In this document: positions 60,988-64,000 of the stretch, in pieces
Position numbering within the stretch: the stretch's first letter is position 1
Layout of the letters: each line of letters opens with the position of its first letter
Source of the DNA: CAIZQW01 sp942493055
GTDB taxonomy: Bacteria; Verrucomicrobiota; Kiritimatiellia; RFP12; UBA1067
DNA: 64,000 nt
Direction: 5' to 3'
Assembly (NCBI GenBank): GCA_942493055.1
Contig: OW818680.1
Span: 2,852,001 to 2,916,000, forward strand
Made by a program: the position numbers and the translations under genes
Notes under the pieces: generated by a model
What the model was told of the DNA's origin: nothing
The model's database searches: none
The model's input: the letters and a program-made list of their open reading frames with translations, nothing else

Positions 60988-61034
60988 GTAGTACATTTGC
61001 ACGACATGACAAACACGCTGTCATCGGCTATACT
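60988..61034 (+). promoter_or_regulatory. Dyad-controlled promoter, copy 2
   Basis: GTAGTACATTTGCACGAC, then -35 ATGACA (61006-61011), 17 bases, -10 TATACT (61029-61034). It is the near-identical partner of the promoter at 58226 and drives the gene at 61062. Confidence 0.7.
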
Positions 61035-61061
61035 CTGTCCAACAATAAAGGGGGAAACTCG

Positions 61062-63653
61062 ATGAACAAGCACACCTGGATTATCGCTTTAACGTCTTCT
61101 CTCGCGCTCACTGCCTGTGCTGCGCAGGAGTCGCTTCCGCCGCTCATGGATGGAAAAGCGCCGACTACTCTGACAGAGCTCTGGGGCGATTACGACCCCA
61201 GCAAGGAACCGCTCGATACGCAGGTGGTGCGCGAGTGGAAAGAGGGCGATAACACCTATCGCACGGTGATCTTCACCATCGGCACCTTTAAGGGCAAGGT
61301 CGCACGCCTGGCGGCCTTTTATGCGTTTCCCAAAAGCGACAAGAAGCTGCCCGCGATCCTGCAAATCCATGGCGGCGGACAGAATGCCTCTGTTGAGTCT
61401 GTCAAGCATTCCGTGGAGAACGGCTATGTCGGACTCTCCATCAACTGGGGCGGCAATAAAATAGAGCGCATGGAAGAGGGCGATCTCAACACGGACTGGG
61501 GCGCGCTCGACGCCACGCAGAAACATAATGACCATTATTCCGGCGGCAAGCCGGATTCAAAGACATTGGATGATGTCGAGTCGCCTCGCAACAACAACTG
61601 GTTTTTGCTCGTGCTGGCAGCGCGGCGCGGCCTCACCTTCCTGGAACAGCAACCGGAAGTCGATCCCAAACAATTGGGCGTGACGGGCCATTCGATGGGC
61701 GGCAAGATCACGGTTGATGTCGCCGGCATTGACAAGCGCGTGAAAGCGGCCGTGCCCTCCTGCGGCGGCTCAGGCGGCGCCAGCGGAAAGCTCAGCGGCA
61801 TGCCGGGATCGGGAGTCGCGGCCGACAAGCCCAGTGTCTACGACGCGACGATTGACGATCGCGCGTATATCCCGGGAGTGGCCTGCCCGATCCTCTTCAT
61901 GTCGCCCTCCAATGATTTTGCCGGCCCCTTTGACAACATGACGGAGAACTGGAAAAAGATCGGAAGTAAGACGGTGGCCTACACTGTCGCGCCCCATCTC
62001 AATCACCGCGGTCTTGCCGAGACCGGAATATGCGAGATCCTCTGGTTCGACCAGCACCTCAAGGGACTCTTCACTTTTCCCAAGACGCCCGAGTTAACAG
62101 TCACACTCAAAACCGCCAATGGCATTCCGTGCGCGACACTGAGGCCGGATCGCGGCGCCGATGTCGTGAAGGTGGATATCTACTATTCCGTTGACCCCCA
62201 CTGCCTCACCCGTTTCTGGCGCGATGCCGAGGCGAAGAAGAACAGGGACACCTGGACAGCCGAGTGCCCTGTGCTGAGCGCAGACCAGCCCCTGTATGTC
62301 TATGCCAATGTCAGTTATACGCTGAAGACCGAGCGTGTCGGCTTCCGGGGCAGCAAGGCACCCGAGACCTTCATGATCAGTTCCAAGGAAGCGATCATTT
62401 ATCCAGAGGAGCTGAAGAGCGCCAAGGTGAAAGCCACGGACAAGCCCTCGCGCATGATCGATGATTTTTCACGCGGCTGGCAGGACTGGTTCCGCCTGGA
62501 GTGGGGCAACCCGCATGTATGGGTCGCCACCACGCGTAAACTCAAAGACCCCAAGTGGCGCGGCCCTGCTGGAGCCAAACTCGTGTTCGAGGTCAAGTGT
62601 CCCAAGGACAACGTGATCTGCGTCGTGGCGGATTTGAACGGCTGGGGCGCCTTCCCTGGCAAGCCCGGAGGCTCTTACGAATTCCGCAAGCCGCTGACCG
62701 GCTCGCCGGAGTGGCAGACTGTTACGATCGGACTGGATGATATGGTTTCCACCAAAAAAGAATCGCCTGGCAAACTGACCACGTGGGAGACCGTGACCGA
62801 GCTCAGCATCCGGCGTTCGAAATCGTATCTTCAAGACGGCAAGGAAATCGACTTCGGCGTGGATCGCACAGGCTGGAGCGCGCCGCGCGAGTTCCGCAAT
62901 CTCCACTGGGAAGGCGGCGTGTATGGGACACAAGCGATTGCGCCTGTCGCACTGACCGATGCCGCGCCCAAGGATTTGAACGAGACGATCCAGAAAGAAA
63001 TCAAGAAATCGATTGAACTCGAAAAGGCTGATCAGAAAGCCGCACCGGCAGCGACGACGCCAGCGCAGAACGGGACGACGATTCCCAGTCCGTGGCAGAC
63101 ACAGGACATTGGAAATTCACCGGTGACCCGCAAAGCCAGCTTCAAAGACGGAGTGTTCGTCATCAGCGGCTCCGGCAAAGAGCGGATTGGACGGGCGGCG
63201 GATAGCTTCCATTTTGTTTATCAGAAATGGTCAGGCGATGGCACGATCACCGTGAAGCTGACAGACATTCAGGACAAAGCCGTTGTCCATTTCGACACGT
63301 ACGGCATCATGTTCCGTGAAAGCTTGGAAAAGGATGCTGCGATGTTCAGCATGGTCCACTGCTCGTATTCGAGCAATGTGCTTATCCGAAAGGAAAAATC
63401 GGGATATGCTCCAGACAATGTGAAGAACGGCACAAATCAGAAACCGCCGCTGTGGCTGCGGATCACACGCAAGGGCTCGACCTTTACAGGCTCTTACTCC
63501 CTGGATGGCGCGGCGTGGACTGTCCAGCAGAGCGAGACGCTTAACCTGTCCCAGGAGCTCTATATCGGTATGTGCGTCAGCTCCGAAAGCGACGAGGTCG
63601 CCAGCACCGCCACATTCGAAAAGGTGACTGTGACACGTGAACCGGCGAATTAA
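61062..63653 (+). CDS. Exported alpha/beta hydrolase with two C-terminal beta-sandwich domains
   Basis: 863 residues from the ATG at 61062, which follows AAGGGGG; the open frame to its left is repeat DNA. A lipoprotein-type signal ends LTACAAQ (Cys 19). The hydrolase domain has LQIHGGGQNASVESVKHSVE, and the nucleophile elbow LGVTGHSMGGKITVDVAG (Ser211), with a likely His in HLNHRGL. It resembles acetyl-xylan/glucuronoyl-type esterases. A middle beta domain (FSRGWQDWFRLEWGN; DLNGWGAFPGKPG) is carbohydrate-binding-like. The C-terminal domain (GDGTITVKLTDIQD; YGIMFRESLEKDAAMFSMV) is of the DUF1349/concanavalin-like type. Controlled by the dyad promoter at 60988. Confidence 0.83.
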   Translation: MNKHTWIIALTSSLALTACAAQESLPPLMDGKAPTTLTELWGDYDPSKEPLDTQVVREWKEGDNTYRTVIFTIGTFKGKVARLAAFYAFPKSDKKLPAILQIHGGGQNASVESVKHSVENGYVGLSINWGGNKIERMEEGDLNTDWGALDATQKHNDHYSGGKPDSKTLDDVESPRNNNWFLLVLAARRGLTFLEQQPEVDPKQLGVTGHSMGGKITVDVAGIDKRVKAAVPSCGGSGGASGKLSGMPGSGVAADKPSVYDATIDDRAYIPGVACPILFMSPSNDFAGPFDNMTENWKKIGSKTVAYTVAPHLNHRGLAETGICEILWFDQHLKGLFTFPKTPELTVTLKTANGIPCATLRPDRGADVVKVDIYYSVDPHCLTRFWRDAEAKKNRDTWTAECPVLSADQPLYVYANVSYTLKTERVGFRGSKAPETFMISSKEAIIYPEELKSAKVKATDKPSRMIDDFSRGWQDWFRLEWGNPHVWVATTRKLKDPKWRGPAGAKLVFEVKCPKDNVICVVADLNGWGAFPGKPGGSYEFRKPLTGSPEWQTVTIGLDDMVSTKKESPGKLTTWETVTELSIRRSKSYLQDGKEIDFGVDRTGWSAPREFRNLHWEGGVYGTQAIAPVALTDAAPKDLNETIQKEIKKSIELEKADQKAAPAATTPAQNGTTIPSPWQTQDIGNSPVTRKASFKDGVFVISGSGKERIGRAADSFHFVYQKWSGDGTITVKLTDIQDKAVVHFDTYGIMFRESLEKDAAMFSMVHCSYSSNVLIRKEKSGYAPDNVKNGTNQKPPLWLRITRKGSTFTGSYSLDGAAWTVQQSETLNLSQELYIGMCVSSESDEVASTATFEKVTVTREPAN

Positions 63654-63707
63654 GGGCGACAAGGGGACAGACAATAACGGCTCCAATCGTCTGCTCGCAA
63701 GAAACTG

Positions 63708-63769
63708 GGAGAACAGGCATCCTGCCTGTTCGCTAAATGCACAGGCAGGATGCCTGTGCTCCCAGTGAC
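63708..63769. repeat. Inverted repeat of the ACAGGCAGGATGCCTGT type
   Basis: CTGGGAG and ACAGGCATCCTGCCTGT are followed by ACAGGCAGGATGCCTGT and CTCCCAG, a long dyad that includes nested smaller hairpins. It is flanked by AGGGGACAGACAA/AGGGGACAGGCAA units. It may end transcription of the gene at 61062. Confidence 0.75.
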
Positions 63770-63858
63770 AAGGGGACAGGCAAGCCCAAAGGCCGCAGGT
63801 CTGAAATACACGAAAATCACTGCTCGAAGAAAAGAAAATACAATAGAAGGGAAACTCG

Positions 63859-64000
63859 ATGAAAACACTAACCTACACACTGGCGCTTGTGATTATTTTG
63901 CTGAGCGGTTTTACTGCAACAGCTCAAGAGCCTTTACTGACGCCACCGCAAATTTGGAAAGCGTATGATCCCAATAAATGCGATTTCAAAGAGGAGATCG
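63859..64000 (+). CDS. Start of an exported esterase-like gene (cut by window edge)
   Basis: 47 codons are visible. Signal peptide MKTLTYTLALVIILLSGFTA, TAQ, then PPQIWKAYDPNKCDFKEEI. The last part parallels LTELWGDYDPSKEPLDTQV in the hydrolase at 61062, and both genes are preceded by the same GGGAAACTCGATGAA start region, so it is probably a paralogue. The ATG is supported by AGAAGGG upstream. Confidence 0.75.
   Translation, partial: MKTLTYTLALVIILLSGFTATAQEPLLTPPQIWKAYDPNKCDFKEEI

Noticed and set aside
58226..61034. NarL-type TACYYMT 7-2-7 binding site in the dyad promoters
   Set aside because: The half sites are only 4 bases apart and overlap, so the classical NarL arrangement does not fit. 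The dyad is kept as an unassigned site.
60801..61061. N-terminal extension of the 61062 esterase
   Set aside because: It translates repeat arrays and the promoter region; the signal peptide and ribosome site mark 61062 as start.

Overview
The window looks like a chromosomal segment of a bacterium of the PVC group, most plausibly Kiritimatiellota or a close relative. This is inferred from the gene content, not from a marker search. The pointers are a PEP-CTERM protein, exported RHS and RCC1/thrombospondin-3 giants, GH78/GH125/agarase-like hydrolases, sugar porter plus Gfo/Idh and UroD-family enzymes, fused MFS/spermidine synthase proteins, and intergenic regions packed with palindromic and 7-9 bp periodic repeats. 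Most genes lie on the minus strand up to 51.4 kb; the last 12.6 kb is on the plus strand.

Layout. 0-2.6 kb: a translation operon proS-HU-hisS. 3.0-9.0 kb: two paralogous fused MFS/spermidine-synthase genes flanking a four-helix-bundle-suffix pseudogene broken by a repeat element. 9.0-12.8 kb: a two-gene operon of exported or membrane unknowns, a PEP-CTERM protein and an internally duplicated exported protein. 14.2-17.7 kb: three toxin-antitoxin-like pairs (AbiEii-like, PIN/AbrB, RelE/RelB-like), each with a recognisable promoter. 18.0-38.3 kb: an accessory block read right to left, with a 2589-aa exported RCC1/TSP3/beta-helix protein, a 2347-aa RHS protein with a predicted zinc phospholipase-C-like C-terminus, then a translationally coupled lipoprotein and a row of further lipoproteins. 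39.5-54.3 kb: carbohydrate genes (two UroD-family methyltransferase-like enzymes, a Gfo/Idh oxidoreductase, an AraC regulator with PAS domain, a sugar porter, GH125, an agarase-like hydrolase, GH78). 54.3-58.0 kb: a sensor kinase whose extracytoplasmic part is a GH36/GH27-like alpha-galactosidase fold, and its NarL-type response regulator. 58.3-64.0 kb: a duplicated beta-rich exported protein and three esterase-type genes.

How the genes may work together. The GH-fold kinase sits between the rhamnosidase gene and genes that carry two nearly identical promoters (upstream dyad, -35 ATGACA, 17 bp, -10 TATACT) at 58.2 and 61.0 kb. The simplest reading is a polysaccharide-sensing two-component system controlling an exported utilisation locus. 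The RHS protein and the overlapping lipoprotein look like a toxin-immunity pair with an expanded set of immunity-like lipoproteins.

The most unusual non-coding structure is a roughly 230-258 bp interspersed element, present five times, that can fold into a cloverleaf of an outer stem and three hairpins with compensatory changes in the stems. A second, roughly 127 bp long-hairpin repeat and 8/9-bp arrays fill most other gaps. These arrays also occur in frame inside the loops of both spermidine-synthase-like membrane proteins and supply stop codons to several genes. All identifications are from reading the sequence; no searches were run.
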